From the NCBI RefSeq assembly GCF_947495715.1, contig NZ_CANLZU010000007.1:1-64000 (forward strand): a DNA stretch of 64,000 nt. Direction: 5' to 3'. Below the pieces are notes generated by a model that was not told where the DNA came from, ran no database searches, and saw only the letters and a list, made by a program, of their open reading frames with translations. The DNA is from an uncultured Oceanisphaera sp. GTDB taxonomy: Bacteria > Pseudomonadota > Gammaproteobacteria > Enterobacterales > Aeromonadaceae. Positions 46,009 to 55,217 of this stretch are shown one piece after another (the stretch's first letter is position 1; each line of letters begins with the position of its first letter). Position numbers and translations under genes: made by a program.

Positions 46009-47670
46009 ATGGAATCTCAACGCAATATATTGGTTATCGCTCTGCTGCTGGTGAGTTTCCTCATCTGGCAACAGTGGCAGACAGATAAGGCGCCGCAGCC
46101 AGAAGTGGCCCAGCAAAGCTCCCAGACCAGCACCGACGACGCCAGTTTTGTTCCCGAAGCGGATCAGGCCGATGGCGAAGTGCCCACCGATGTGGCCCCG
46201 GCTGCCAATCGCCGCCTGGTAACCATCACCACCGACAGCCTCAAGCTGACCATCGACACCCGGGGTGGTGACGTGGTGCGCGCCGAGCTGCTGGAACACG
46301 ACGACGAACTGAATTCCGACGACAAGTTCGTGTTGCTCAGCAACGGTTCCAACTTCGTCAACGTGGCCCAGAGCGGCCTTATCGGTCGCGACGGCCCGGA
46401 TGGCAGCGCCAACGGTCGCCCCGTTTATGGTACCGAACAGACCAGCTACCAGCTAGCCGACGGTCAGGACAGCCTGACCGTGCCCATGACCTTTACCAAC
46501 GAGCAGGGCGTGGCGTTCACCAAAACCTTCACCCTCACCCGTGACAACTACGTGGTGAATGTCGGCTATGTGATCGACAACCAGAGCGCCGAGCCGGTAC
46601 AGGCCCAGCTTTACGGTCAGCTGAAGCAGAGCGAAGTCAATCCGAACGAAGAAGGCGGCAACATGCTGATGGCCTCCGCCTATCGCGGCCCGGCCTACTC
46701 CAGCAGCGAAACCCGCTACACCAAGTACGATTTCAAATCGGTACGTGAAGCCAACCTGAATCAGACCACCGCCGGCGGCTGGGTCAGCATGCTGCAGCAC
46801 TACTTTGTCTCAGCCTGGATTGCACCGAAGCAGGAACAGAACCAGCTGTACAGCCGTTCACTGAACAATCAGGGCCAGGCCATCATCGGCTTCAAGGCAC
46901 CATTGGTGACCGTAGCGCCGGGTAGCGAGCAAACCGTGTCTGCCGACTTGTGGCTCGGCCCCAAGCTGCAGAACAAAATGGCCGCCGCCGCCGAAAATCT
47001 GGATCTGACCGTGGATTACGGCTGGTTGTGGTTTATCGCCCAGCCGCTGTTCAAGCTGCTGCACTTCCTGCAGAGCTTCGTGGTCAACTGGGGTCTGGCC
47101 ATCGTGCTGACCACCTTCGTGGTGCGTGGCATCATGTATCCGCTGACCAAGGCCCAGTACACCTCCATGGCCAAGATGCGCATGCTGCAGCCCAAGCTGG
47201 CGGCCCTGAAAGAACGCTATGGCGACGATCGCCAGAAAATGTCCCAGGGCATGATGGAGCTGTACAAGAAGGAGAAGGTCAACCCGCTGGGTGGCTGTCT
47301 GCCGATTCTGGTACAGATGCCTATCTTCATCTCCCTGTACTGGGTGCTGATGGAGTCGGTAGAACTGCGCCACGCGCCTTTCTTCCTGTGGATTGACGAC
47401 CTGTCGGTGCGCGACCCCTACTTCGTGCTGCCTATCCTGATGGGTGTCAGTATGTTCATGATCCAGAAGATGAGCCCGACCACGGTAACCGATCCGATGC
47501 AGCAGAAGGTGATGCAGTTCATGCCCATCATCTTTACCTTCTTCTTCCTGTGGTTCCCTGCCGGTCTGACCCTGTACTGGCTGGTGAGCAACGTGGTCAC
47601 CATCACCCAGCAGTGGTATATCTTCCGCCAGCTGGAGAAGAAAGGCCTGCACAGCAAAGTCACTTCTTAA
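46009..47670 (+). CDS. yidC: membrane protein insertase YidC
   Basis: 553 aa. N-terminal membrane anchor ([19 protein letters not shown]), a large periplasmic domain of about 300 residues typical of Gram-negative YidC, then the conserved insertase core ([30 protein letters not shown], the positively charged groove Arg in [40 protein letters not shown]). Inserts membrane proteins alone or with SecYEG. Followed by a terminator. Confidence 0.97.
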   Translation: MESQRNILVIALLLVSFLIWQQWQTDKAPQPEVAQQSSQTSTDDASFVPEADQADGEVPTDVAPAANRRLVTITTDSLKLTIDTRGGDVVRAELLEHDDELNSDDKFVLLSNGSNFVNVAQSGLIGRDGPDGSANGRPVYGTEQTSYQLADGQDSLTVPMTFTNEQGVAFTKTFTLTRDNYVVNVGYVIDNQSAEPVQAQLYGQLKQSEVNPNEEGGNMLMASAYRGPAYSSSETRYTKYDFKSVREANLNQTTAGGWVSMLQHYFVSAWIAPKQEQNQLYSRSLNNQGQAIIGFKAPLVTVAPGSEQTVSADLWLGPKLQNKMAAAAENLDLTVDYGWLWFIAQPLFKLLHFLQSFVVNWGLAIVLTTFVVRGIMYPLTKAQYTSMAKMRMLQPKLAALKERYGDDRQKMSQGMMELYKKEKVNPLGGCLPILVQMPIFISLYWVLMESVELRHAPFFLWIDDLSVRDPYFVLPILMGVSMFMIQKMSPTTVTDPMQQKVMQFMPIIFTFFFLWFPAGLTLYWLVSNVVTITQQWYIFRQLEKKGLHSKVTS

Positions 47671-47711
47671 GGCTGTTTGCTGGCCGCCAGTGCCGGAAAT
47701 CAATACACTGA

Positions 47712-47736
47712 AGGCGACCCCAGGGTCGCCTTTTTA
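47712..47736 (+). terminator. rho-independent terminator of the rpmH-yidC operon
   Basis: AGGCGACCC, loop CA, GGGTCGCCT followed by TTTT, 42 bp after the yidC stop. Confidence 0.93.
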
Positions 47737-47800
47737 ATTGCCCGCAAGGGCAAAGGAATAAGCTACGCCGACACGCTGTGAATACCTCCATGTACGCTCT

Positions 47801-47820
47801 CCGTTTCATCCCTGAAACGG
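47801..47820. repeat. extragenic palindrome before mnmE
   Basis: CCGTTTCA-TCCC-TGAAACGG, preceded by CTCCATGTACGCTC. It resembles the ACATCC/TGTAAGCTC palindromes near 11840 and is probably from the same broad class of extragenic repeats. Confidence 0.55.
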
Positions 47821-47926
47821 AAGGTCGGCCAAGCTCATCCCTTTACCCTCGCCAGTCAGTTGTGCCGTCTGCCGGAAGAATGCCGCCGCATTCATCGCCA
47901 GACTTATTTGTGGAGTAACAGAACAG

Positions 47927-49288
47927 ATGTCGAACGATACCATAGTGGCTCAGGCCACCGCCCCCGGTCGGGGCGGTGTGGGCATCATCCGGGTTTCCGG
48001 CCCTCATACCGAAGCCGTGGCTCAGGCCGTGCTCGGCAAGGTGCCCAGGGTGCGCTATGCCGACTATCTGCCGTTCAAGGACGAACAGGATCTGGTGCTG
48101 GATCAGGGCATCGCCCTGCTGTTCAAGGGCCCCAACAGCTTTACCGGCGAAGACGTGCTCGAGCTGCAGGGCCACGGCGGCCCCGTGGTACTGGACATGC
48201 TGGTGCGGCGCATCCTGGCCTTGCCCGGCCTGCGTCCGGCACGGGCCGGCGAGTTCAGCGAGCGGGCCTTCCTCAACGACAAGCTGGATCTGGCCCAGGC
48301 CGAGGCCATCGCCGATCTGATCGAAGCCTCCAGCGAACAGGCGGCCCGCTCGGCGCTGCAATCGCTGCAGGGCGAGTTTTCCAATCACGTTCACAGCCTG
48401 GTGGAAGCCCTCACTCACCTGCGTATCTATGTGGAAGCGGCCATCGACTTTCCCGAAGAAGAAGTCGATTTTCTCTCGGACGGCAAAATCGCCGGCGATC
48501 TGTACGGCATCATGGACCGGCTGACCGAAGTGCAGCGCCAGGCTCGCCAGGGCTCCATCATGCGCGAAGGCATGAAGGTGGTGATCGCCGGCCGTCCCAA
48601 CGCCGGCAAGTCCAGCCTGCTCAACGCCCTGGCCGGCAAGGAGTCGGCTATCGTCACCGATATCGCCGGCACCACCCGCGACGTGCTGCGCGAATACATC
48701 CATCTGGACGGCATGCCGCTGCACGTGATCGATACCGCCGGCCTGCGCGAAGCCACCGACGCGGTGGAGCGTATCGGCATAGAGCGGGCCTGGAGCGAAA
48801 TCGAACAGGCCGATCGCATCCTGTTTATGGTGGACGGCACCACCACCGACGCCCTGCACCCCAAGGACATCTGGCCCGACTTTGTCGACCGGCTGCCGGC
48901 CCACATCGGGCTGACGGTGGTGCGTAACAAGGCGGATCTGAGTGGTGAACCGATGACGGTGGTCAGCGATGGCGAACACCCTGTATACCCTATTTCCGCC
49001 AAGACCGGCGAAGGGGTGGACGCGCTCAAGGAACACCTGAAAGCCTGCATGGGCTTTCAGGGCGGCACCGAAGGCGGCTTCAGCGCCCGCCGCCGCCACC
49101 TGGACGCCCTGCACCACGCCGATCAGCACCTGATCATGGCCAAGGAGCAGCTGGAGGTGTACATGGCCGGCGAGCTGGTGGCAGAAGAACTGCGCCTGGC
49201 TCAGGAGCAGCTGAGCCAGATCACCGGCGAATTCAGCTCCGACGACCTGTTAGGCAAGATTTTCAGCTCGTTCTGTATCGGGAAGTAG
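47927..49288 (+). CDS. mnmE: tRNA modification GTPase MnmE
   Basis: 453 aa. N-terminal tetrahydrofolate-binding domain ([22 protein letters not shown]), helical domain interrupted by a G domain with [14 protein letters not shown] (G1), DIAGTTRD (G2), DTAGLRE (G3) and NKAD (G4), and the conserved C-terminal FCIGK with the catalytic Cys. With MnmG it modifies the wobble uridine of several tRNAs. The last 18 bases form one copy of a direct repeat repeated at 56692-56709; the reading frame is intact, as expected when an element integrates at this gene's 3' end. Confidence 0.97.
   Translation: MSNDTIVAQATAPGRGGVGIIRVSGPHTEAVAQAVLGKVPRVRYADYLPFKDEQDLVLDQGIALLFKGPNSFTGEDVLELQGHGGPVVLDMLVRRILALPGLRPARAGEFSERAFLNDKLDLAQAEAIADLIEASSEQAARSALQSLQGEFSNHVHSLVEALTHLRIYVEAAIDFPEEEVDFLSDGKIAGDLYGIMDRLTEVQRQARQGSIMREGMKVVIAGRPNAGKSSLLNALAGKESAIVTDIAGTTRDVLREYIHLDGMPLHVIDTAGLREATDAVERIGIERAWSEIEQADRILFMVDGTTTDALHPKDIWPDFVDRLPAHIGLTVVRNKADLSGEPMTVVSDGEHPVYPISAKTGEGVDALKEHLKACMGFQGGTEGGFSARRRHLDALHHADQHLIMAKEQLEVYMAGELVAEELRLAQEQLSQITGEFSSDDLLGKIFSSFCIGK
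49271..49288 (+). repeat. attL-like repeat at the 3' end of mnmE
   Basis: TTCTGTATCGGGAAGTAG, including the mnmE stop codon. 16 of 18 bases match 56692-56709. The mnmE (trmE/thdF) 3' end is the known integration site of SGI1-family islands, whose 18-bp site is very similar. Confidence 0.75.
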
Positions 49289-49299
49289 TGAACCGAGGC

Positions 49300-49944
49300 A
49301 TGGCATACACGAACCTGAATCCCGGCAAGGCCCTGATCTGGCGGATTACTCACCGCCGCAACCTGCCGTGGATTCTGGCCAATGGCCTGCATGCGGGTAA
49401 CAGCCTCGCCTGCTCGCCAGATTGGGTGACCATCGGCAACAGGGAGCTGATCGATCGCCGGGCACACCGGCCTGTGCCGCAGCCATCGGGGGGCATGCTG
49501 AACGACTATGTGCCTTTTTACTTCACGCCCTTTTCGCCCATGTTGTACAACATCTATACCGGGCGGGGCGGTGTTGCCCATGTTGCCAACGCCGATATCG
49601 TGATATTGGTGTCCAGCCTGCACCGGGTAGCGGAGCTGGGACTACCCTATGTGTTTACCGACCGTCATGCTTACACCATGACCGCAAATTACTACAATGA
49701 CCTCACCCGGCTGAACGCCATCGACTGGCCGCTGCTGCAGCAGCGCAACTTTCAGCGCGACCCGAACGACCCCGAAAAGGTCGAGCGCTATCAGGCCGAG
49801 GTGCTGGTTTATGGGCAAGTGCCCGTTCAGGCGCTGCTGGGGGCGGTGTGTTATACCGCCGATATTAAGGCAGAATTACAAGAACAGGCGGCCAGAATGG
49901 GTGTCCAACTGGATATTCACTGTATGCCTCAGTGGTACTTTTGA
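49300..49944 (+). CDS. darT: DarT DNA ADP-ribosyltransferase toxin
   Basis: 214 aa from this ATG (218 aa from GTG at 49288, which would overlap the mnmE stop). DUF4433/DarT fold: [23 protein letters not shown] (NAD-binding start), [18 protein letters not shown], and the catalytic Glu in [12 protein letters not shown] (E167). DarT links ADP-ribose to thymidine bases of single-stranded DNA and blocks replication; some act in phage defence. It starts immediately after the mnmE end and is followed 27 bp later by its antitoxin darG. No sign of inactivation. Confidence 0.87.
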   Translation: MAYTNLNPGKALIWRITHRRNLPWILANGLHAGNSLACSPDWVTIGNRELIDRRAHRPVPQPSGGMLNDYVPFYFTPFSPMLYNIYTGRGGVAHVANADIVILVSSLHRVAELGLPYVFTDRHAYTMTANYYNDLTRLNAIDWPLLQQRNFQRDPNDPEKVERYQAEVLVYGQVPVQALLGAVCYTADIKAELQEQAARMGVQLDIHCMPQWYF

Positions 49945-49970
49945 GGCCGGGTCGTTTGAAGGAGAGCTCA

Positions 49971-51047
49971 ATGATCAGCTACACCACCGGCAACCTGCTC
50001 GACGCCAATGTAGAGGCGCTGGTGAACACCGTGAATACGGTTGGCGTGATGGGCAAGGGCATTGCATTGATGTTCAGAGAGCGCTTTCCGGCCAATATGG
50101 CCGCCTACGCAAAAGCCTGCAAGGCCGGCGAGGTAAAAACCGGTCGCATGTTCGTTACCGAAACCGGCGAGCTGATGGGCCCGCAGTGGATCGTCAACTT
50201 CCCCACCAAGCAGCACTGGCGTGCCAAGTCGCAGATGCAGTGGGTTATCGACGGTCTGGCTGATCTGCGCCGCTTTATTAAAACGCATCAGGTGCGCTCC
50301 ATTGCCATCCCTCCCCTGGGCGCAGGCAATGGCGGCCTCAAGTGGGCGGATGTGAAACCCCATATAGAGCAAACTCTGGGTGATCTGGATGGGGTGGAGA
50401 TAGTTATCTATGAGCCCACCGCCCAATATCAAAATGTCGCCAAGCCCAAAGGCGTGGAAAAACTGACCCCCGCCCGCGCCCTGATCGCCGAGCTTGTGCG
50501 CCGCTACTGGGTTCTGGGCATGGAATGCAGCCTGCTGGAAATCCAGAAACTGGCCTGGTTTTTGGAGCGGGCCATTGAGACCGAAGGGCTTGAACCTCTC
50601 GACTTGCGCTTTAAGGCCAACAACTATGGTCCCTATGCCGACCGCTTGCGCCACCTGCTGAATGCACTGGATGCTAGCTATCTGAAAAGCGAAAAGCGCA
50701 TTAATGACTGCGATCCGCTGGATACCATCTGGTTCAACGATGCCAAGCGCGACAAGATAGACCTGTATCTGAAGACGGAGGCCAAGGCCTATTTGCCGGC
50801 TCTGGAAAAGGTAACTCGGCTGATTGACGGCTTTGAGTCCCCGTTCGGACTGGAACTGTTGTCCACCGTAGACTGGCTGCTGGCCAAAGAGCGTATAGCG
50901 CCCGAGCCCGAGGCACTGCTTGAGGGCATGGGTCACTGGCCGGCGGGTAAAAGCTGGGCTCGTCGCAAGCTCAGGTTATTTGACCTGCCCAAGCTGGAAC
51001 TGGCTCTGAACCGTCTGCAACAAGAGCCTTTTCAGGCGGCCGTTTAA
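49971..51047 (+). CDS. darG: DarG macrodomain antitoxin
   Basis: 358 aa. N-terminal macrodomain (about 1-155): [39 protein letters not shown] with the ADP-ribose-binding loops and [15 protein letters not shown]. The C-terminal half (about 170-358) corresponds to the DarG domain that binds and blocks DarT. DarG removes ADP-ribose from DNA and also neutralises DarT by contact. The start MISYTTGN has GAAGGAG upstream; 13 earlier codons overlap darT and are rejected. Same operon as darT. Confidence 0.9.
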   Translation: MISYTTGNLLDANVEALVNTVNTVGVMGKGIALMFRERFPANMAAYAKACKAGEVKTGRMFVTETGELMGPQWIVNFPTKQHWRAKSQMQWVIDGLADLRRFIKTHQVRSIAIPPLGAGNGGLKWADVKPHIEQTLGDLDGVEIVIYEPTAQYQNVAKPKGVEKLTPARALIAELVRRYWVLGMECSLLEIQKLAWFLERAIETEGLEPLDLRFKANNYGPYADRLRHLLNALDASYLKSEKRINDCDPLDTIWFNDAKRDKIDLYLKTEAKAYLPALEKVTRLIDGFESPFGLELLSTVDWLLAKERIAPEPEALLEGMGHWPAGKSWARRKLRLFDLPKLELALNRLQQEPFQAAV

Positions 51048-51441
51048 AAGAATTCACTGGAATAACAATAATGGGTGAGTACACGAAAATTGAGCAGCCT
51101 TTGTGCAGCTGAAGGGATTGAGCTAGAAAACCGTTCTTGTGGATAAGCTGCGCAAGCGGAAGCATCGCTGGATATTTAAAATATATGCCTCGGTGCTGCC
51201 AAGTACAGGAAGGAGAAGTGGTAATGGTGCCCCGGAAACAAAGACTCCAGAGCGCAGGATACTGAGGCCAGTAGATGCGTGGGATCCTTGCTCATGTAAC
51301 CGAGGAGGTCAGCGGGAAATAAGATCGACACGGCTGCTCGCCGCTCACCGCCGTGAGCCGAACAACACACCTAATCGGCTTGATTAATGAGCCGATTAAA
51401 CGATATATTCGGCTCATCCTTTGCGTTAAAAGCGAGCGCTT
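51048..51441. other. 394-bp spacer between darG and fic
   Basis: No gene supported. Around 51208-51228, ggaaggagaagtggtaatgg matches the hipB/hipA junction at 55201-55220 in 19 of 20 bases, perhaps a hipBA relic. Near the fic gene are inverted repeats built from AATCGGCT/AGCCGATT and GAGCCGAA/ATTCGGCTC, likely the fic control region. Confidence 0.5.
51354..51397. repeat. 44-bp repeat with AATCGGCT/AGCCGATT palindrome (copy 1, before fic)
   Basis: Shares 40 of 44 bases with 56745-56788. Contains TGAGCCGAA, then AATCGGCT-N9-AGCCGATT. A further ATTCGGCTCAT follows just downstream. Probably a regulatory palindrome of the fic gene. Confidence 0.65.
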
Positions 51442-52566
51442 ATGTCATCAACTTGGATATGGCAGCAGCCAAGCTGGCCTTTGTTCTCCTGGAATGAAGC
51501 CATTGTTGCACCACGCTTGCGGGACGTTCGCCTCAAGTCGGGCGTACTGATCGGCAAAGCCAGCGTTAGCCAACTCCAAGATGTTCAACAAGCATTAGAT
51601 ACCCTGTTACAGGGTATTGTTGCTTCTTCTGCCATCGAAAACGAAACCCTGAATGTGCAGTCGGTACGCTCTTCTCTGGCTCGGCGGTTGAAGGTGACGG
51701 AGGAACATCCTTATCCGGTTTCTGAGCGATCCGAAGGGCTGGCAGTCATGATAATGGATGCGATCCAGGATTATCAGCAACCTCTGACGCTAGAGCGACT
51801 CTTGCAATGGCATGCTTGGTTATTTCCTGGCGAGGCTGGCATGCTGGCCGGCCACTCGCTGAAGGTTGGGCAACTGCGTGGCGATGAACCCATGCAAGTC
51901 GTCTCTGGTCGCCTGGATAAACCGAAAGTCCACTTTGAGTCACCTCCCCGAGATACGTTAGCAGCCGAGTTTAATCAGTTTATCGGCTGGTTTAATCACA
52001 GCCGTAACGAACAGACTCTGGACCCCATTTTGCGGGCAGCACTCTGTCATTTGTGGTTTGTTACCTTGCACCCATTTGAAGATGGTAATGGTCGTATTGC
52101 GCGAGCCCTCACCGATATGGCATTGGCACAGGCCGACAACCAGAGTATTAGATTGTACGCCATGTCCGTCACCATTCTGGAGCGCCGCAATGACTACTAT
52201 CGAATTCTGGAACAAACCCAACGGGGTGAGCTTGATGTCACGGCCTGGGTAGTATGGTTTATCGATATCTTTGATCAAACGCTTGACCAAGCCATCGCCG
52301 CTATCGACGGTACTCCGCAAAAGACGCGCTTCTGGCGTGAACATCAGGGTGCAGGGTTGAGCCCTGAACAAACCAAGGTGCTTAACCGACTGCTGGACGG
52401 CGGTGAACGAGGCTTTGAGGAAGGGATCAGTGCCTCTCAGTATCAAAAAGTAGCCAAAGTCAGTAAGGCAACTGCCACACGGCACCTGGCAGATCTGCTA
52501 CAAAAAGGATGCATCGATAAATTGCCGGGCGGCGGCCGCAGCACCCGATACCAGATTAAGCAGTAA
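51442..52566 (+). CDS. Fic family protein (protein AMPylase, DUF4172 type)
   Basis: 374 aa. N-terminal DUF4172-like region; self-inhibition motif SSAIENE (S62, E66, N67), fitting the (S/T)xxxE(G/N) helix of class II Fic proteins; catalytic motif HPFEDGNGRIAR (210-221), complete; C-terminal winged-helix region (SASQYQKVAKVSKATATRHLADLLQKG). Fic enzymes transfer AMP from ATP to Ser/Thr/Tyr of target proteins. A separate antitoxin is not needed because the inhibitory motif is internal. Lies in the island between darTG and the broken primase-helicase. Palindromic repeats just upstream suggest autoregulation by the winged-helix domain. Confidence 0.9.
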   Translation: MSSTWIWQQPSWPLFSWNEAIVAPRLRDVRLKSGVLIGKASVSQLQDVQQALDTLLQGIVASSAIENETLNVQSVRSSLARRLKVTEEHPYPVSERSEGLAVMIMDAIQDYQQPLTLERLLQWHAWLFPGEAGMLAGHSLKVGQLRGDEPMQVVSGRLDKPKVHFESPPRDTLAAEFNQFIGWFNHSRNEQTLDPILRAALCHLWFVTLHPFEDGNGRIARALTDMALAQADNQSIRLYAMSVTILERRNDYYRILEQTQRGELDVTAWVVWFIDIFDQTLDQAIAAIDGTPQKTRFWREHQGAGLSPEQTKVLNRLLDGGERGFEEGISASQYQKVAKVSKATATRHLADLLQKGCIDKLPGGGRSTRYQIKQ

Positions 52567-52842
52567 TAATACCGGTACGGCGGTTGCTTATCATAGAGCA
52601 GATTAGTGCGGAATCAGAGCGGCTGAAGAGTAGTTCAACCGCCAATACCTCTGGAGGATACATATATCCAAACGAGTGACGAACTCAGCACAATTGACAC
52701 CCGACTGGCGGAGCTGGAACGAGAAAAAGCGGCCCTGCTTGCCCGCAGGCAGGAGCTGCTGCGGACTGAGCCTGTTACCGAGCAGCTGACACCGCAACAA
52801 AAGGTTAAGCTGTTTCAGGGATTATTTCGCGGTCGTGCCGAT

Positions 52843-53487
52843 GTGCATGCCGTGCGTTGGGAGAAAGCCAATGGCCGCGCCGGTTATGCCGTGGCCTGCA
52901 GCAATGAATGGGTTCAGGGCATCTGCCAGAAGCCAAAAATCAAGTGCGGCGACTGCCCTCACCGCCGGTTTACCCCGCTCGACAGCAAGGTACTGTTCGC
53001 CCACCTGTCGGGAAAACTGGTGGCCGGCCTCTACCCTCTACAGCCGGATCATCACTGTCACCTGCTGGCGATGGATTTTGACAAGGCGGACTGGCAATCG
53101 GATGTAAAAGCCCTGGCCCAAGTCTGCCGTCGGGAGAAAATCCCTTTTGCACTGGAGATATCCCGCTCCGGGGCCGGAGCTCATTTGTGGATATTTTTTT
53201 CGGCACCGGTGCCAGCCTGGTTGGCCCGTGCACTGGGCTTCAGGCTGCTCGACAAGGCCATGGAGCTGCACCCCGGTTTATCCTTTGACTCCTACGATCG
53301 TCTGTTCCCCAATCAGGACATGATACCTCAGGGTGGCTTTGGCAACCTGATCGCCCTGCCCCTGCAATACGAGGCCCGCTCACGAGGCTGCAGCGTATTC
53401 GTGGATGAAGAGCTGCAACCTCACCAGGATCAGTGGGCATTTTTGAGCGAGTTAAAGCGGATCAGCCCCGCCCGACTGCGGGACTAG
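52843..53487 (+). CDS. TOTE primase domain fragment
   Basis: 214 aa from GTG; homology continues upstream to about 52666 (LAELEREKAALLARRQELL coiled coil, then KVKLFQGLFRGRADV). Motifs typical of TOTE archaeo-eukaryotic primases: ACSNEWVQGICQKPKIKCGDCPHRRF (Cys cluster), LLAMDFDK (metal-binding Asp pair), LEISRSGAGAHLWIFF, FDSYDRLFPNQD and GGFGNLIALPLQ. The primase active site looks intact, but the helicase part is out of frame after a stop at 53485. As a free-standing protein it would lack helicase activity. Confidence 0.7.
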   Translation: MHAVRWEKANGRAGYAVACSNEWVQGICQKPKIKCGDCPHRRFTPLDSKVLFAHLSGKLVAGLYPLQPDHHCHLLAMDFDKADWQSDVKALAQVCRREKIPFALEISRSGAGAHLWIFFSAPVPAWLARALGFRLLDKAMELHPGLSFDSYDRLFPNQDMIPQGGFGNLIALPLQYEARSRGCSVFVDEELQPHQDQWAFLSELKRISPARLRD

Positions 53488-53596
53488 GTCGGAGAAGCGC
53501 CTGAGCCAGCAGCCACGGACGATAGCGCTGCGCTTTTCCACCCATGGTATCCCCCGCTACATCTCCTGCGCCCGTATCGAGCAGGGCTATCTGTCC

Positions 53597-54811
53597 GTGC
53601 CACGGGGCTGCCTGGACGAGGTGATTGAACTGTTAAGCGCACAAAGCATACAGGTGGACATGGAAGACCGCCGGATTACAGGCTCGTCCTTACCGCAACT
53701 GACACTCAGGCTGCAGCTAAGAGACAATCAGCAAGCCGCCGTCGATGCCCTTACTCAGCACGACACCGGCATACTGCATGCGCCAACGGCCTTTGGCAAA
53801 ACAGTCACCGCCATTAGCGTAATTGCCAGCCGACAGGTAAATACCCTGATCCTGACCCACAGCCGGCAGCTGCTAGATCAATGGAAGGAAAGGCTGGAGT
53901 CCTTTCTGGACGGCGCCACCATAGGTGTATTTGGCGGCGGCAAGAAGAAAGCGTCCGGCCAGATTGATGTGGCGACCTATCAAAGCCTGATTAACAAAAA
54001 GGATAACTCCATTGCCGAGTTCGTCCGCGATTATGGCCAGATTATTATCGACGAGTGTCATCACATTTCGGCACCACGCTACGAGATGCTGCTGAATGAA
54101 ATCAGCGCCAGATATGTACTTGGCCTCACGGCCACCCCAAACCGTCAGGACGGACACCAGAAAATCATGTTTATGACCGCCGGTCCTGTGCGTCACCGGG
54201 CTCAATCCGATCAGCAGTCAGGCTTTGACCAGCGCGTGATAGTGCGAAAACGGCAGGAAGCTCCACCAGCCGAACTCTGCCAACCCGAAGAGCGCCCCCA
54301 TATCGCCACTGTGTACCGCTGGCTAGCCGAGAACCCGGCACGCAATAAGGAAATCATTGAGGATGTAATAGCGAGCGTTAAACAGGGCGGAAACTGCCTG
54401 CTACTAACCGAGCGCCGCGAACATGCCGAAACGCTGGCCGGCATGCTGTCCGATGCTGCCTTCAGCACCGTGGTACTCAGGGGTGGTATGGGCGTGAAAG
54501 AGCGCAGGAAAGTGGAGACCATGCTGCCCGATGCCCAGGTGGTGGTTGCCACTGGCAAGTACATCGGCGAGGGGTTTGATCTGCCCCGGCTGGATACGCT
54601 GTTTCTGGTCCTACCCATCGCCTGGAAAGGCACCCTGGCCCAATATGCGGGGCGGCTTCACCGAGAGGCCACAGGCAAGCAGGAAGTGACTGTCTACGAC
54701 TATGTCGACACAAGCCTGCCCATGTTGCTCAGAATGTTCCATAAGCGGGAGAAAGGCTACCTGGCCATGGGTTACCGGTTTGTCACGTCGAAACAGATAG
54801 CACTGCTGTAG
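53597..54811 (+). CDS. TOTE superfamily 2 helicase domain fragment
   Basis: 404 aa from GTG; recognisable homology begins earlier, at about 53516 (TIALRFSTHGIPRYISC). Helicase motifs: Q-like RDNQQAAVDAL, Walker A APTAFGKTV, DEAD-type box IIIDECHH, LGLTATPNRQDG, then the second RecA domain with VVVATGKYIGEGFDLPRLDTLFL and QYAGRLHREATGK. All ATPase motifs are intact. No ATG or ribosome-binding site precedes it, consistent with being the 3' part of a longer gene. Confidence 0.72.
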   Translation: MPRGCLDEVIELLSAQSIQVDMEDRRITGSSLPQLTLRLQLRDNQQAAVDALTQHDTGILHAPTAFGKTVTAISVIASRQVNTLILTHSRQLLDQWKERLESFLDGATIGVFGGGKKKASGQIDVATYQSLINKKDNSIAEFVRDYGQIIIDECHHISAPRYEMLLNEISARYVLGLTATPNRQDGHQKIMFMTAGPVRHRAQSDQQSGFDQRVIVRKRQEAPPAELCQPEERPHIATVYRWLAENPARNKEIIEDVIASVKQGGNCLLLTERREHAETLAGMLSDAAFSTVVLRGGMGVKERRKVETMLPDAQVVVATGKYIGEGFDLPRLDTLFLVLPIAWKGTLAQYAGRLHREATGKQEVTVYDYVDTSLPMLLRMFHKREKGYLAMGYRFVTSKQIALL

Positions 54812-54950
54812 CGCACCCGCTAGAACAGATACTGGGGGTGTTAACGGCTTTGGCGTGTAAGGCTGATTTTACCTGCTATAAAGTGTAAAACTTGATATAC
54901 CCTCTACAGCGTGTAATTTAGAAATATCAATTCTATCAGGTAACCCAGCC

Positions 54951-55217
54951 ATGAAAGTCACCAATGCCCATCAGCTCAGCGCTTACATGAAAGATGTCAG
55001 ACTCACCCAGAAACTTTCCCAAGGTAAAATAGCTGACAAAGTGGGGATCCGGCAGGACACGGTTTCCAACTTTGAACTGCACCCGGACACCACCAAGCTG
55101 GAGACCTTCTTCAAGATCCTGTCGGCATTGGAGCTGGAACTGACGGTTCAGCCACGAAATACCTCTGGCACAGACTCAGATAGCGGTGCATCAGCAGGCT
55201 GGAAGGAGGAGTGGTAA
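54951..55217 (+). CDS. hipB: HipB-type antitoxin (XRE family)
   Basis: 88 aa. Helix-turn-helix MKDVRLTQKLSQGKIADKVGIRQDTVSNFELHPDTTKLETFFKILSALELEL, as in HipB. It represses the operon and holds HipA inactive. Its TAA overlaps the hipA ATG by one base. The 139-bp gap upstream is A/T-rich with TGTAA elements, the likely operator zone. Confidence 0.88.
   Translation: MKVTNAHQLSAYMKDVRLTQKLSQGKIADKVGIRQDTVSNFELHPDTTKLETFFKILSALELELTVQPRNTSGTDSDSGASAGWKEEW

Larger units (their letters stand above)
52666..54811 (+). pseudogene. TOTE-family primase-helicase gene, broken by frameshift and deletion
   Basis: The two open frames 52666-53487 and 53456-54811 together resemble one TOTE conflict-system protein: a coiled-coil start, an archaeo-eukaryotic primase domain, then a superfamily 2 helicase. 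The first frame has a GGAGG site at 52653-52657 but no ATG, GTG or TTG; codon ATC at 52666 lies 8 nt after it. The frames join by a +1 shift near 53485, and compared with relatives recalled from memory the linker of some 60 residues is missing. A single inactivated gene is the simplest reading. Confidence 0.7.

Noticed and set aside
53470-53500. Programmed frameshift joining primase and helicase
   Set aside because: No slippery heptamer or known +1 motif at the junction, and relatives appear to have extra linker residues here, so mutation is more likely.
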